A DNA stretch of 64,000 bases from Magnolia sinica (GCF_029962835.1 NC_080582.1:21770032-21834031); one strand, 5' to 3'. Positions 35,731-48,234 are shown, numbered from the stretch's first letter. Numbers and translations: made by a program. The notes: generated by a model not told the origin, from the letters alone.

Positions 35731-37748
35731 ATAATGGCAGGAAGGTGGGTCGACACCACGCCAATCCATGACTGGGAAGATGACTCCGAACCAAGCCGCA
35801 AACGGACCTTCATGCGGCTGGAAACATGCCTCAGTCGGCCTTGCTGAAGGAGGTGCATGGAGTCGACGTAGGCCGCTTTTTCGTGGACTGCATGCAGCAG
35901 ATGGGCCTCACCAAGTTGCGGGTCCCACCTAGGATTCAAATGCAGGTGGGCCTCACCTAACGTCAGTGGGCTGACCCTGACTGTGAGCCCTGCATTGACC
36001 GTGGGGCCCACCAAATGAGGGTGGGCTGCACTAACGCTAGGCCACCATGGGCCACTAGAGTTTGGACCGTCCATCAGGGACGTTGTGTCCAGGTAGGACC
36101 CTAGGCTGGACGGACGTCCAGTGTTGGACGCCTTCTCCTTTCTTCTTTCTTTCTTCTGTTTTTTTTTTTTTTTTCTTCTTTCCCTTTTTGAAAGCAAGAT
36201 AAAGTAATATATATAATAATACATATGTTAGATAAAATACTTATGCACTGCATGGATCTGTGGTGGGCCCCACGAGGAACCCACCTGTGAAAGGAAGTAC
36301 TGGTGTACACATTCTCCAGTTATATGGCTGCAGCGCTGATGGGCGGCAGCGCTGATGGGTTGTGTTTAAAAATCTGGGCCGTCCACCTGAGTTGCTGCTA
36401 GGTGGGACCCACCTTGCACATTGTATGCGTGTGGGGTATGGTGCCTACACTAATAAATATAATATATGTCCACCGTCCAAGGATTGGACGGTGGGAGGCA
36501 GCTGACTGGAAGCTTGACAGGTACCTCACGTCCTACATGGAACCCACCAGGTGCTCGTGTAATGCATATGTAATAGTGTATACATGTATACCATATGACA
36601 CAAATATGATGTATGCGGCGTATACGTATATACCAAATGATACAAATATAGTGTATGTGATGTATACATTATAAGCCATGAGATACATACATAATATATA
36701 TAATGTATACATATATATACTATGTGATACATATATATAATGTGTATACATATATACTATCTGGCGAGCTTGTCCATATGGCGGTGGGCCACGTATGTGG
36801 ACCCCACCATGATATAAATATTTATTTGCACAGTCCATGCAGTGGATCCCACCAATCAGATAACTGTATATTGATGTCGGGAGGCCACCTTTGGGCCCAC
36901 TTTGATGGGTCAGGTCAGGCCCAAGTTGAGCCCACTCACTGGGACAAGTGTTGTTAGGCCTAGACCCCTCTCAAATAAGAGTCGGACCATCATGATTTGG
37001 GACCATTCAACCAACCATGACATCCTAGAACTTTAGAACTTATTAGCTAATGCAAGGGATTTCTCTAGAGATTTGTTCGAGTGACGTAGGGGCGCTTGTT
37101 TCTCGAGAGGACTCACACCAAGGGACACCCTACAACATATCTAATGATGATTTCTTCCCCTTGAGCTTTCCATCCCTAACTAAACCAGAAATAGTAACTT
37201 TGTGAAGCTTAACGGATAGTTTGATTAGGGATAAATTGTGTGTAGAAATGGACTGCTTTCACTTGGCATATCTATTTAAATAAAATGACTCTTATGCTTG
37301 CTATTATTTAACTCATGTAGATGCAGTTAATGTGCACTAATGAAAATACATGTATTGCTTTTCATTTCCCTATTTATGATAAGATCTATGTTACTAATAT
37401 GATGGTATGACACACATATTGCTGAAACCTCTCTATACGAAATCCGGTAAAAGGAGAGTCTGTGCTTGGGGTGTAACTAGCCTAGTTGTGATAAAAGTAG
37501 GCCCTTGACATAGAGGTTTGTTGATTGACCACCTGTTGGTTGGTCCTACTCACACCCCAAGACGGTAGTCTCATGGCCGGGGATGGTGGTAATGGGACAC
37601 TATGCCCGAGCCGTCGGCCTACGCTGGGCCACAAGCTCCCCGCTGTGACCATGAGCTTATTTAAAAATGGTTAAGTGTAATTGGATTAATAATGGGCTGA
37701 CTAATCATGCATATATCACAAAGACCAGCATCTATTGTTATCATACGT
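35731..37748. other. Right body of the long LTR
   Basis: No gene recognised. A 190-codon minus-strand frame (35652-36224) is a low-complexity by-product of GC-rich repeats and a poly-purine tract. An AT-rich patch at about 36555-36765 is full of 'tatacatatatata' and 'gatacatac' words. MITE-like words 'accccaccatgatataaat' occur near 36800 but do not make a full copy. Confidence 0.5.
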
Positions 37749-37965
37749 GATGTACGTATTGTTCCGACTGGATGATGTGTCTCGGGTTCAATAATTGCAT
37801 GGGTGATGTACGTATTGTTCCAACTAGATGATGTGTCCCGGGTTCAATAATTGCATGGGTGATGTACGTATTGTTCCGACTGGATGATGTGTCTCAGGTT
37901 CAATAATTGCATGGGTGATGTACGTATTATTCTGACTGGATGATGTGTCTTGGGTTCAATGATGA
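37749..37965. repeat. 56-bp tandem repeat, about 3.9 copies
   Basis: Units start with 'gatgtacgtattgttccgac' at 37749, 37805, 37861 and 37917, an exact 56-bp step, and each carries 'gatgatgtgtctcgggttca' and 'ataattgcatgggt'. Copies differ at one to five bases. It lies inside the long LTR-type element. Confidence 0.93.
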
Positions 37966-38468
37966 GCCCACTGTCTGCACGGATGAACATCCCCGGGGCG
38001 AAGATTGCATTCCATACATCCATATACTTAATAAGACTGCATTTACTATGTTTTGGATTATCTGTATGTTTTTATGTTATTCCTTGTTTAGGGCGGCGGT
38101 GTGTAATCTTGAAGGGAGATCACACTGAGCTGGTCACTCATTCATCAATGTTCAACTGTAAAGAGGATACAGGGACTTATGGACCTGCAGTAGAACCAGG
38201 GATGGTTGAGGCGGCTGCTTATTTTGAATTAAATCAGTAGACTATTTGCTTATTGTCATTTCAGTTCATCTAGAAATTTGAGGTTTTGTATATGGGCCCT
38301 AGTTGAGTAGCCCAGAATATTGTTACTACTTGGCTTTTATCTATACTACGCTTGGTTTCGTTAAATCGCACTTTGATTGGGTTTGATCATCCTTTTTGCT
38401 TATCAATTAACACCTGGATTTTCAAGAGACGAGTGGTATACTCGGGTCTTGAAAACCGGAGCGTTGCA

Positions 38469-39115
38469 CAATACCTGCTCATAATCACTAAGAAGGATTC
38501 CTGATCGAAAAAGGTGTCTCATCCATGGCCATGATAATATGGGCGTCTTATTCTGTTAGGCACGTAAGAGTTATAATTACTCCAACCATATAGGAGCACC
38601 AGATTTTAATTTAAACACTACTAATTTCACATTTTTATCCTCTAACACGTCTAAGTAATCAAAATATCTTTCTACTTTAGCTAACCACTCAAGAAAATCT
38701 TCTATGCATAATAAACCATTAAAATTAGAAAGTTTGGTCTTACCTTGATAGTCTTTTTCAGCACGATCTAGATGATCGCCTCCATAAATTGATCATCCTT
38801 CATTAAGGCCCCCGTTGTTATAGCTTGAATCATTTGTTGTAGTCCTAAGATTTACCACTGGTAGTGCTCTACGAAAATCGGAGTTGTATCGTACAACAAC
38901 TACATGCGGTTGAGCATTGCCTAGGGCTCGGGGTGGAAGTAGCGTATCCACAAGATGATTGAGAGTTATCTGCAGCCCTTGCATGGTTAATTGACTCTTC
39001 CGGTGGAAAGCTTCTATTCTTTCCGAAAGATAATGAATCCGTATATCACTGTCCACAAGATTTTGATTCATACCTTCGTTATTTGTCAGCAGCCCGAGGG
39101 AAATCCTCGCTCTAA
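38469..39115 (-). pseudogene. gypsy gag 5' part (fossil)
   Basis: Minus-strand text includes 'NFNGLLCIEDFLEWLAKVER', 'FDYLDVLEDKNVKLVVFKL' and 'SGAPIWLE', the conserved retrotransposon gag domain of gypsy elements. It lies between the 5' LTR with its primer site and the long LTR-type insertion at 38468. Broken. Confidence 0.88.
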
Positions 39116-39124
39116 TACCAATTA
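39112..39124 (-). other. Primer-binding site of gypsy element 1
   Basis: On the minus strand 'tggtattagagcg' lies a few bases inside the 5' LTR and resembles the initiator-Met site TGGTATCAGAGC with one change. Confidence 0.75.
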
Positions 39125-39129
39125 ACACA

Positions 39130-39827
39130 TGAATGAATGTGATGAAGTCAATCACTATCTTCCTCAAGGATAATTACTCCGAATCCAGGAAGCTTCTATG
39201 AACTCATCATAGAGACTTCTCAAATTCAGGAAGAAAAAGTAAGAAAACTAGAAAATAAATACTATAAAATTAGTAATTTGATTGACATTTGAATAAATGA
39301 GTTTACACCCCTTTATATAGGGATACTAAGCTATGGAAGAAGTTTCGAAATCAAACTACAACTAAAACTCCTAGAAATTGTGACTTACTATAAATACTAA
39401 ATTTACTATTTATAGACAGTCGTGATGTCTACTAGTGTGCAAGGTTTTCATCCAAAAATAATGAGTGTCCTATTTGGCTGCACCATCACATTCTCCTAAC
39501 TATTCTAAGCACTTTTCATGGTGGGCACAAGTCCTAAAGCCCAACGGATGAAGAGTTATAGCCAAACTAAAACTTACTATAAATAGTAAGAATGAAATTA
39601 AAACAAGAATTTAACTACCGATCTGGTGGTATTTCACAAATTTTGGTGTGTGCGGGCTAAAGTAGCTCATCCTACCCCAAAATCATATATGGTATGTCCA
39701 ATAACTCATTTCGATTTGTGAGATACGTCTGTTTTAAGTTCTGACGGCCCGCCGGATCACCTTCACTTCTGGTCGGGCCTTTTCTGATCCATCTTGGCCA
39801 TGACTGTCCACCACCTGTTCTACGTCA
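39130..39827 (-). repeat. 5' LTR of gypsy element 1
   Basis: Pairs with 16146-16845. A TATA-like 'cctatataaaggggtg' on the minus strand (near 39310-39325) is the likely promoter. Confidence 0.92.
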
Positions 39828-40192
39828 CTGGAGCTAGACTATTTTGGCTCATCATAAGCACGGGCCACTGAACTATTTTGGCTCGTTATAGGCTTAGATT
39901 GAGCTCGAGCCTATGTTGGATAATGCCAGCTGAGCTTAAATAGAGCTTGGCTTAGCCCTAGCCCAGCTCGTTGACACCACCTACTTATTGTAGGATCTAC
40001 TGTTTAGTTGATCTAATTGGCATTAAAGTATGGCATGTGTATGATTTCTGAGTAGGCAGGTGCTTGAGCATGTTACATCATATGCCTGAGTATCAAATGA
40101 CTCCCCATCCTTTTGTAATTGAGTGCTTGAGAGTTTGGTCTCCTGAGGTTTGCTAATTCTACGAGGATGTTTTGTTCTCTGCATAAAATGGA
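39828..40192. other. Spacer with GAGCTC-rich words
   Basis: 'gactattttggctc-t-ata' occurs twice (39837, 39879), and 'gagctcgagcc', 'agctgagctta' and 'cccagctcgttgacaccacc' at 39900-39985 resemble the arm of the hAT-like element at 13170. No gene seen. Confidence 0.4.
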
Positions 40193-41335
40193 AGCGGATT
40201 GGCTGGTGTACTTCACACCAGCAATATAGCTGCTGTACGTATGTGTCTCGTGGGAAGCACTGATGCTCCTCGAGCTCCGAGTTGTACGGACAGTTCAAAG
40301 GAGATAAAAGTTACATGGCCCGAAGTGATGTATTTAATATATCTACACCGTTCATCTATTTTTAGAATTCGGTTTAGAGGATTATCCAAAAAATGAATGA
40401 TATTGAAAAATTATTTGGACCACGCAATAAATAGCAGCGGAGACAATGATTTTCACTGTTAAACAATTTCTAGGGCCCATGATAACATTTATTTTACATC
40501 TAATCTGTTCATAAGGTTAAAAATACCTTAATTAAGAGGAAAAAATAAATTTCATATTGATCCAAAACTTCTGTGACCCCAAAAAGGGTTTCAATGGTAG
40601 ACATTCAATCCCCCGCTAGTTTTTTTACTGTGGTCCACTTGGTAGTTAAATCCATCTTATTTTTTGTCTCAAGCCTTAAGACGAGCTCGCCAAATGGATG
40701 GACGGTTTGGATATAACACATACCTCATAGCTGGTGTACCATACACCAGCTATATAACTATTGTAAGTACATTTTGTGTGCAGACAAGCACTGGCACTCC
40801 TCAAGCTCCGAGTTGTATGAACGGTTCAAAGGAGATCAAAGTTACATGGGCCCTACAGTGATGTATTTATTATATCTATATCATTCATCTATTTTTAAAG
40901 ATCATTTTAGAGCATTATCCAAAAAGTGAATCATATCTAAAGTTCATGGACCAGGCCAAAAATAGCAGTGGAGATAAAGATTTTCAACATTAAAAAACTC
41001 GTAGGGCCCACCATAATGTTTATTTTATGTCCAATCCGTTCATAAGGTTACAAAGACATGAATGAAGAGGAAAAATAAATTTCATATTGTTCCAAAACTT
41101 TTGTGACCCGAAAAAGGGTTTCAATGGTAGATGTTCAATCTCCCACTGCTTTTTGCAGTGTGGTCCACTTGATAGTTAGATATGTCTTACTTTTCGTCTC
41201 AAGCCTTAAGATGAGCTCGCCAAATGTATGGATGGTTTGAATATAACACATACCTCATGATCAGACCCACGGATCTTAGTAACATCAATTAAGCAGCTAT
41301 ATAGCTGGTTTGAGGTACGCCAGCCAATCCGCTTC
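40193..41335. repeat. Tandem MITE dimer, step about 532 bp
   Basis: Two complete MITE units follow head to tail ('gctccgagttgta' at 40273 and 40805). The outer ends 'gcggattggctggtgtactt' (40195) and 'gtacgccagccaatccgctt' (41317) are inverted copies, so the dimer as a whole is bounded by one pair of termini and shares an internal arm, 'atagctggtgtaccatacac', near 40728. Confidence 0.85.
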
Positions 41336-44300
41336 CATGTTGCAGAGGATTTCAAATCTTTTCCATCATTTCCAAGGGCTGGCAATGGGTCGTGTCTACC
41401 TACTGACTGACTCACCCAATGCGCTTCTAAGTAAATGTACTGGGTTTGGGTTTAATGCTACCTGACCCAATCTGCCTACGCAAGATATACATCGCTAGGC
41501 AGGGCAGGATGACCTAATCAGTGACCCATGAAAAACCATTCACATTAAGTTTTGATCCATGAACCACCTACGGGACTGGTTGGATGTAATGTTGATTGCA
41601 TTCTTAAAGTTGGGTTGGGTCCAATCTGTCGAGCCTACCAGACTACAATTAAAAAGGTCAACTGGGGTCAGCCTTGGGCTCTTTCAATTATAAGTAGTAG
41701 GCCAAGTTGAAATGGGTAGTAGGTCAGGCTCCTCAGGCCAGATTTATTGACCCATGGGCCCCGATCCGAACCAAAGCCAGTGCATCGCGCGTCACCCTAG
41801 TTCTGATTTTCCCAAACCCCACCGCTATCCTTGATAATTAAATACCAACTCAGCTCATATCTCTGACATCTCTCCCATGCATTGGGCAGAATGACCTGCT
41901 GGCCAATGGCCCAGCTAGTCCATTAATCAGAGGCCACATGTACCTGTTGAGTGAAAGCACATTGGTTGATCTCTTTAGACATTCAAATCTTTTCGTACGT
42001 GTCATATGAAGAAATATGTCATTCTATGCTGTAAAGCCTTATGAAATGTATCAACGTATTTCATTGCTTAATAAAAAGATAGGTAACTTTACATAGATTT
42101 ATGTCAACTTCTACTTGTCTTCATTTAAGTACATTAAATAGGCCTGATTGAGTATTGACCACAGACATGAAATGCATCTCTTTAGGTCCACGGTTTTTCG
42201 ACGCAACGACTCGGAATGACTTGTCCAGTACTGAGTCGAGTTGGGACTTAGGCAAGTCTAGAACGAATCGTCCATGTTGGGCCAATTCAGGTACACTAGA
42301 GGGGCTGACTCATTCGACTCGACTAGGACAAGTCCCATCAGACTCGGACAAGTCAGCAATCCATACTTCAAATCCTTCAAAAGAAGATATAGCAACTGTG
42401 AAAATTATCAGCAACGGTTGTCCAAACGGTCTTTCATTTCAGTACACCATTTTCTCGATCGCCATGAACAAAAAGCAAGGCTGGATCCAATATCTTGGCT
42501 TGAAAAGACTAACCGTCCATCATAGCCTGTTACAAGAACACACATGCATTTGAATCCCATTATCCAGCAATTCAATAATATGTTCAAATCAACGGAGCAT
42601 TGTTTTTAGCAAGAGTTTTCATTTTTTTTTTCTCTTTTCTTTTTTCTTCTAAAAAGTAAGGGTGTCACATTTTCTACTCTTAAGGTGGTCTTGTCTTTTG
42701 AAAACTCCTTTGAAATGTAAAATAAAAAATAAAAATCATTGTCAAGGTTTTGCCAAGTGGCTCGTCTAAGTGGACTTTCAAGATGAATAGTCTGGATTAC
42801 CATGTGGTGGGTTGAAATATTCATTTTGAGAGTTGTTTTGAGCACCACGGCATTCAAGTGTAGGCTTATCAAATAAACAGTTTGGGTCATTGAAAGAGGC
42901 CAAAATCCAATGACTAGAGTCCTGACGCAATCCAATAACAAGTTGGGATGCATCACTGAACCTCAAAAATCAATGAAAAGTATGATCCCATGACAACTGA
43001 AGAAAGAAAATGAATGACCAAGAAGTTTATGAAAAGGGTACGGCTGCAACTTGGGTTCGTGTCAACCTGTACCAAATTGAACCAAGCCAAGTTCAGGTTG
43101 GGTTGGCTCGGTTTGTCAAAGTCCTCCAGTTGGGTTAGAGTTAGAAAACACCAACCTGCTTGAAATTGGTTTGGGTTCAAGTTGAGTGATTTTGGATCCG
43201 GTTAGGTCCGGTTGGGGATGATCACACAAACTTGGATCAGGTTGTGTTGGGCGATTGTGTTAGGTTTGAGTATAGAGAGATTTGGGCTGGAATCGGGTCA
43301 GGCACCTTGGGTTAGAATTCATGTTAGGTCAGGTCGTAGGTTATGTTCTCTTGAGGTCGGGTTGGGCTTGGGTACGTTGACCCTCAATTAGGTCATGTTA
43401 GGTCTGGTTGTAGGTTGTGTTCTCTTGAGGGTGTGATTGGTTGCACTAAATTTCATAAAATATCATTTAGGGGAAGGTATGCACCGAGTCTTCAGCTTGT
43501 GCAAGTTAGGCCCGTGGCTCAGTGATCTAAACCGTAGATGTAGATGTGATGTAATTTATTGTGAACGGGAGATTCTTCAATACTTCCCCTAATAAAACAT
43601 AACAAGCTGTTGTTTTTGGGTCATGAAATTAGAAATTTAATAAGAAAAGGCCACAAGAGTCCACATTAGATTAATGTTCCTCCTCCTCCTCCTCCTTTTC
43701 AAAAGGTGAGGACATCCACCTAAGATTATATTCAAGTAATGTGGAGGAAATCACAACTAAAAGAGTGAGTTGAAACCAACATACTGGCAACCAACAAATC
43801 TAAAATCATTTCAAGGCCAATATGATAGGAAAAAATGCATCATTTTATAAAGACGAATTTATGAGAAATAGATGGCTAATTCATTTGACATTTACAAATG
43901 TTTGATAAATGAAAAAGTTATGGATTCTATATGTCAATCATTAAACTTATCCACAGTTAGCTGAAGAGATACAAGGTAACCATTGGATAATGAGAATGGA
44001 ATATCTACTTCCTATCCATGCAAACATTTTAAATTGCTTACTAGCTTGCATACACTACACAGTTTATATAGTACATGTTACATAATTTACATTATAAGTT
44101 ATTTTTCATTAAAATATTAAAATCAATTAATGCTTTCATTGATTTGTTACATTTTGAAATTTTAATAAAATTGAATTAATCATTTTAGTCATTTAGTAAA
44201 ATAATATAAGTAACAATATCAAAATAATTATGTACTTACCTTTAAACTTAATATTTGCCTATTAATTATTGCTTCTATTATTTTAGGTTGTGTTTGTTGC

Positions 44301-44375
44301 ACTAACTATCATTAAATGTCAAAATCAATCAGAATAATTATTATTATTATTTTTTAAAGAAAGATATTTTTCTAT
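41336..44375. other. Intergenic sequence with degenerate GGTTGGG-type words
   Basis: No gene recognised. Two stretches, about 41385-41780 and 43040-43440, are rich in 'gggttgggt', 'ggtcaggttgggttggctcg' and 'gacccaatctg' words on both strands, typical of eroded plant repeats that use a family-name-like low-complexity body. A (TCC)n run lies at 43679-43697. Overlapping open frames at 42155-42956 have no motif. Confidence 0.45.
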
Positions 44376-45315
44376 CTTGAAAGCGCCTACTAAGTACTGG
44401 TCCATAGCTCTGGTGTGGGGAGGGATGTGATGAGGTTGATCATCATCTTCCTCAGGGGATAACTACTTTGAATAATTCACGGAGTTCTCTAGACTCTTCA
44501 TAGAGCATCATTGAATCCACGAGGGATAAAAGTAGGAATAATTACTAATAAATAACTTGATTGATGATTTTAAAAAATGAAATTACTATTCTTTAAATAA
44601 TGAACTCAAACTTGGGATGGAGTTTTAGAGTTAGACTCAAACTCAAACAACCTAAAAACCTGAGTATTTATAGTTAGCCTCTATTCCTACTAGACTTTGT
44701 GGTTTTCGCACAGAAATAGTAAGTGTCCAATTTAGCCCAACCATGTTATTCTCTAAACCTTTCTAAGCCCTTCACATTTGGACATGACTTCTACAATTCA
44801 AATGATCAAAAGTTATACGGAAACTAAAACTTACTATTTATAGTAAAAATGAAATTAAACAAGACTTTTGACTACCAATTAGATGAAACTTGTATATCTG
44901 GCATGCACAACCAGACATAGCAGGGTTGGTTGGCTTAAGTAGGTTCTCCTACCCCAAAATCATATGTAATGTGTTGAAAAATTCATCCCGGTTTGCAAGA
45001 TACGACTGATTTAAGATTCTAACAGTCTGGATTATTTCCACCTTCCATCGGGCCTTCTCTGGTCCATCTTTGCCATGAAAGTGTCTGCGACCTGCTCTAC
45101 ATCATGCTCCATCCATCTTTTTATACACATGATTCTACCACAGATGACAGAGATGAAAAGGTGAGTAGTATCCATAGAAGATAGTTCACCACCATTTTCA
45201 AGCACCTACTAAGGACTGGTCCATGGTTCAATCCATCTCTTTGTACACATGATTCTACTATACGTGACAGTAAAGAGAAGGTGAGTAATATCTATAGGCA
45301 GTAGTTCACCACCAT
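44376..45315. repeat. Tandem duplication of about 125 bp, first unit split by a solo LTR
   Basis: The unit 'gcacctactaaggactggtc', 'caatccatctctttgtacac', 'atgattctac', 'tagttcaccaccatttt' occurs at about 45208-45320 and, with the gypsy solo LTR in its middle, at about 44380-44410 plus 45105-45207. Confidence 0.8.
44411..45104 (-). repeat. Solo LTR of the gypsy element 1 family
   Basis: At 694 bp it has nearly the same length as the two gypsy element 1 LTRs. It shares blocks such as 'taccccaaaatcatatgtaa', 'agtaagtgtcc' and 'aacttactatttatagtaa'. No internal gypsy sequence adjoins it. Flanks agctc and tgctc match at 4 of 5, as for a decayed target duplication, so it is a solo LTR left by LTR recombination. 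Confidence 0.85.
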
Positions 45316-46690
45316 TTTGGAAATTATGGTCCTTCATGCACCATGCACATGATATACATGGACAAAAATCTAACAACCCAAATTGCATGGCCCACTACCA
45401 ATGCCTATCAGGTGATTGGCTAAAAAATTCATAGCTTATATTGTAAACATAATCCGCAAACTCAAATGGTCTAGATCATCCTATCATAATCATGCTAAAT
45501 CTACATAAGGCCCACAATATGAATGGTCCTGACGTGTGGCCATCCTCTTGAAAGTGGTGGTTAACCATCACATTTCCAAACAAAATAAAAGACCAATTTG
45601 GGCTGTGGTCGGGAGCATAGGGGCCTAAACAATAGTTAAACACCGGGTTCCAAACTCACTGCACCAACAACCTATGTCCGATCCCATTCACATTATATGA
45701 GGCACGATCCTCACATTATATGTCTTATAGCCACACACAAGTTAGCAATCTCCAAGTAGAAACTAGGGATCTTGGCCTGCATATCAAGCATGATGAGCGG
45801 GTTCGTTTCTAGCTCAACAATCTTGTGGGTGATGACAGTACGTACTAACCATTCCATCAACGTTAATATCCTCATTAAGTGGTTTTAATGGATTCAACCT
45901 CCATATGTAAATTGATGCAGAAAATAGGGTCGACGCACATGCTTGGACACTACAAGTAAAGTTTCCACCTAGGTGTATGGTAGTGTATAGATGACGTTGG
46001 AAGAAAAATTGGAGCGGAAGCTACACACCTAACTGTAGAAGTCCTGTATGTGCATGTCATATGAGGTGAGGAGGACGTAGAGCCCAACTCGAGGGTTGAT
46101 CGGGAGCGAACGTGTAGATGTGTACATGATGCTTTTGATTAAGGATTAGATGGAGAGGTAGGTGAGGGATATTTTGTGGGAGTAGACATTGGAATATGGG
46201 AAGTAATACGCAAGGAAGAAATGAAAAAATTCGAAAAGAACAAATAGTATACAATGGAAAAAATGAAGATATTTAAATGAAAAAAAAAATAGATTTGTGA
46301 GTTTCCTTTTTTAAATATTCCAACAAGTATAAAAGAATGAAGATGACAAATTGTCTTCATAATACAATGAACTTATAAATTTACACAAAGATCTGCACCA
46401 CTAAGTGTTGAATAGATTTTCAAGAGTTGGTCATAGATATGCGACAATTACAATAAAGACAAAAGCACAAGTTTATGGATGGCTTGATCTAGGAATGGTG
46501 TTACCTCCATGGAGTTAGGAGGGACATGGTGTCTGAGAAACATATCTCTTAAGGAAATCCATATACTCATTCACATACATCAATCATTTTGTCATGAATG
46601 GACATGACCTTTTTGCATTTGACAGCAAATTTTATCACTTTTGGATAAAGATAATTAAACAACATGAGAAATTTATTGGCACATGACAAC
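45316..46690. other. AT-rich intergenic sequence
   Basis: No gene or repeat recognised. Short minus-strand frames at 46057-46360 have no motif. Confidence 0.4.
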
Positions 46691-48234
46691 ACATGGAACT
46701 GCCACCCAAATCGTAATCAATTCTATTGTCGCCACGTGTACAACATATTACACCAATTCGACGTGTACACCCATATGTCAAACATACTCAATCAACAATA
46801 TAACCAGAACCGTAGACACTAGTGGGCTAGCAAGACCTTCGGTCACTCCCTAAGTGTACGATAGCACGGATGGAACGGAACCAAGTTCCAAAAAGATTAG
46901 GCGCTTTAAGCTTCTTACAAATGTGAAGTCCTATGATACACACCACGTGTGTCTAGGAACAGTGCTTCACACCATCCTTGTGGAGATTTAAACTTAGGTT
47001 TTTCCAAGCAAAAACTACCCTCTTATTACTAATCTAAGTTATTATTTTTATAAATTTTCCATATACAATATATTTATCTACTTTTTAAAACTACAAGATT
47101 TTATTTTTGAAGTTTAATTTCCTCATAAAAACACAACAACAGAAGCAATTGTTCTTGTCTATGCCAAGGCGCATGATATTGGTGTTGTTAGTGCCAATCT
47201 GATCCGTATAAAGACAGGTAATTAATGTCCCACCTCTTCAAGACAAAGGAGAAGTTGGCTTGCATGGTTAAGATCTAGTGGATGAAGGCATATTTGTTGT
47301 GCTTTTGGGAGGGCCTTAGTGTCGGCCCCACCTTGATGCATGTTACTCTACATCCACTTCTTCCACTTGTTTTTCGATATCATCTTAGGGCATGAACCCA
47401 AAAGTGAAGCAAATCAAATCTCAAGTGGACCATAACATAGGAAACAGTGGTGATTGACCATTAATTAACAAGTTATAATATGCCACAAAAGTTTTGGGTC
47501 GAACTGATATTTGCATTTTTCTCTTAATCCAGGTTCATGGGACTTATCAGGTGCAAGTTAGATGACAAATAAACATTCGGATAACATTAACATTATGGTG
47601 TGCCCTAGGAAAATTTTAATGATAGAATATCTAATTACCACTGTTTCCTATAGTGTGGTCCACTTGAGAATTGAATATTCTTCATTTTTAAACTCATATT
47701 CTAAACTTATCTGGAAAAACAGATGGACAGAGTATATTAGACCCCACTGTAAGGCCGCACCTAAGCTGCTCCTGCGTTGGGAACTACCCCACCAGGAGCT
47801 AACCAGAGACGGATGGTCCTGAAAGGGGCCTGTGGGTTCACCACCGTGACACGTGTTTTATCCAGCTGTCCATGCATGGGCTCACAAAATCCGAGTATAG
47901 AGTGTGCACCCTCAGACCCGAGTTTCAGTTCGTAACTCGTACACAAAGTGCACTAATTTAATTCCTTAATTGGTTTAATTAGAGATGATAATTATATTCA
48001 TTATAAGTTCCACCATAATTTAAATCACACATACATAGCACTTAGCACCAATCAACCAAGCATATATAAATCTTAATGACCCTTAAAATAAAATGAACCT
48101 TAAGATCATTAACTTATTATACCATTATACTATAATGATATTTATTTCATGCTAATATTATTTCAAATAAATAAATCTAAATCATTGTTTAAAGTCTCAA
48201 AATAAATACTAGTATGCATTATTAAACTATGCTA
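46691..48234. repeat. 1544-bp tandem duplication, copy 1
   Basis: Starts 'acatggaactgccacccaaa' and is repeated at exactly +1544. The first 1199 bp (46691-47889) look identical to copy 2 in every stretch I compared. The last about 345 bp differ at about 21 positions (6%). It contains one complete MITE and the left end of another. Confidence 0.93.
47318..47755. mobile_element. MITE copy in duplication copy 1
   Basis: 'cggccccaccttgatgcatg', 'gcatgaacccaaaagtgaag', 'tcaagtggaccataacatag', 'gtgtggtccacttgagaatt' and 'agaccccactgtaaggccg' give both arms and the loop. Confidence 0.82.

Larger units (their letters stand above)
28517..38468. mobile_element. Long LTR-type element, probably a solo LTR, split by copia 2
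   Basis: It begins TGTAACACCTCATACC, ends ...AACCGGAGCGTTGCA, and is flanked by a perfect 5-bp duplication CAATA (28512-28516, 38469-38473). That defines one insertion into the gag region of gypsy element 1. The two ends are loosely inverted copies of each other (tgtaacacc / gcgttgca), as in LTRs of some plant gypsy families. Without the copia insert it is about 4.6 kb. I find no direct terminal repeats, primer site or coding sequence, so a solo LTR of a long-LTR family (Del/Tekay style) is the best reading. A TATA-like 'ctctataagacagg' lies at about 29467-29480. Confidence 0.75.
16146..39827 (-). mobile_element. Old Ty3/gypsy element 1, split by two nested elements
   Basis: Two LTRs of about 700 bp (16146-16845 and 39130-39827), an initiator-Met-type primer site next to the right LTR and a purine tract next to the left LTR define one minus-strand gypsy element. 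About 5.6 kb of the span is its own sequence. The rest is a CACTA transposon (19296-27445) and a long LTR-type element (28517-38468). Its own parts are gag (38469-39115 and about 28050-28516), protease region (about 27450-27900), and reverse transcriptase, RNase H and integrase (about 16900-19295). Reverse transcriptase before integrase is the gypsy order. It is heavily broken. The LTRs are much more diverged than those of the copia elements, so it is the oldest layer of the nest. No matching target duplication could be picked out. Confidence 0.9.

Noticed and set aside
35652-36224. 190-codon minus-strand frame
   Set aside because: Low-complexity lysine/arginine stretch from a purine tract and GC-rich repeats inside the long LTR. 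No domain.
36760-36870. Possible MITE near 'accccaccatgatataaat'
   Set aside because: Only one short arm word matches. Mirrored arm and loop are absent.
37749-37965. Regularly spaced repeats as a CRISPR array
   Set aside because: Units are adjacent with no spacers, in a plant LTR. It is an ordinary tandem repeat.
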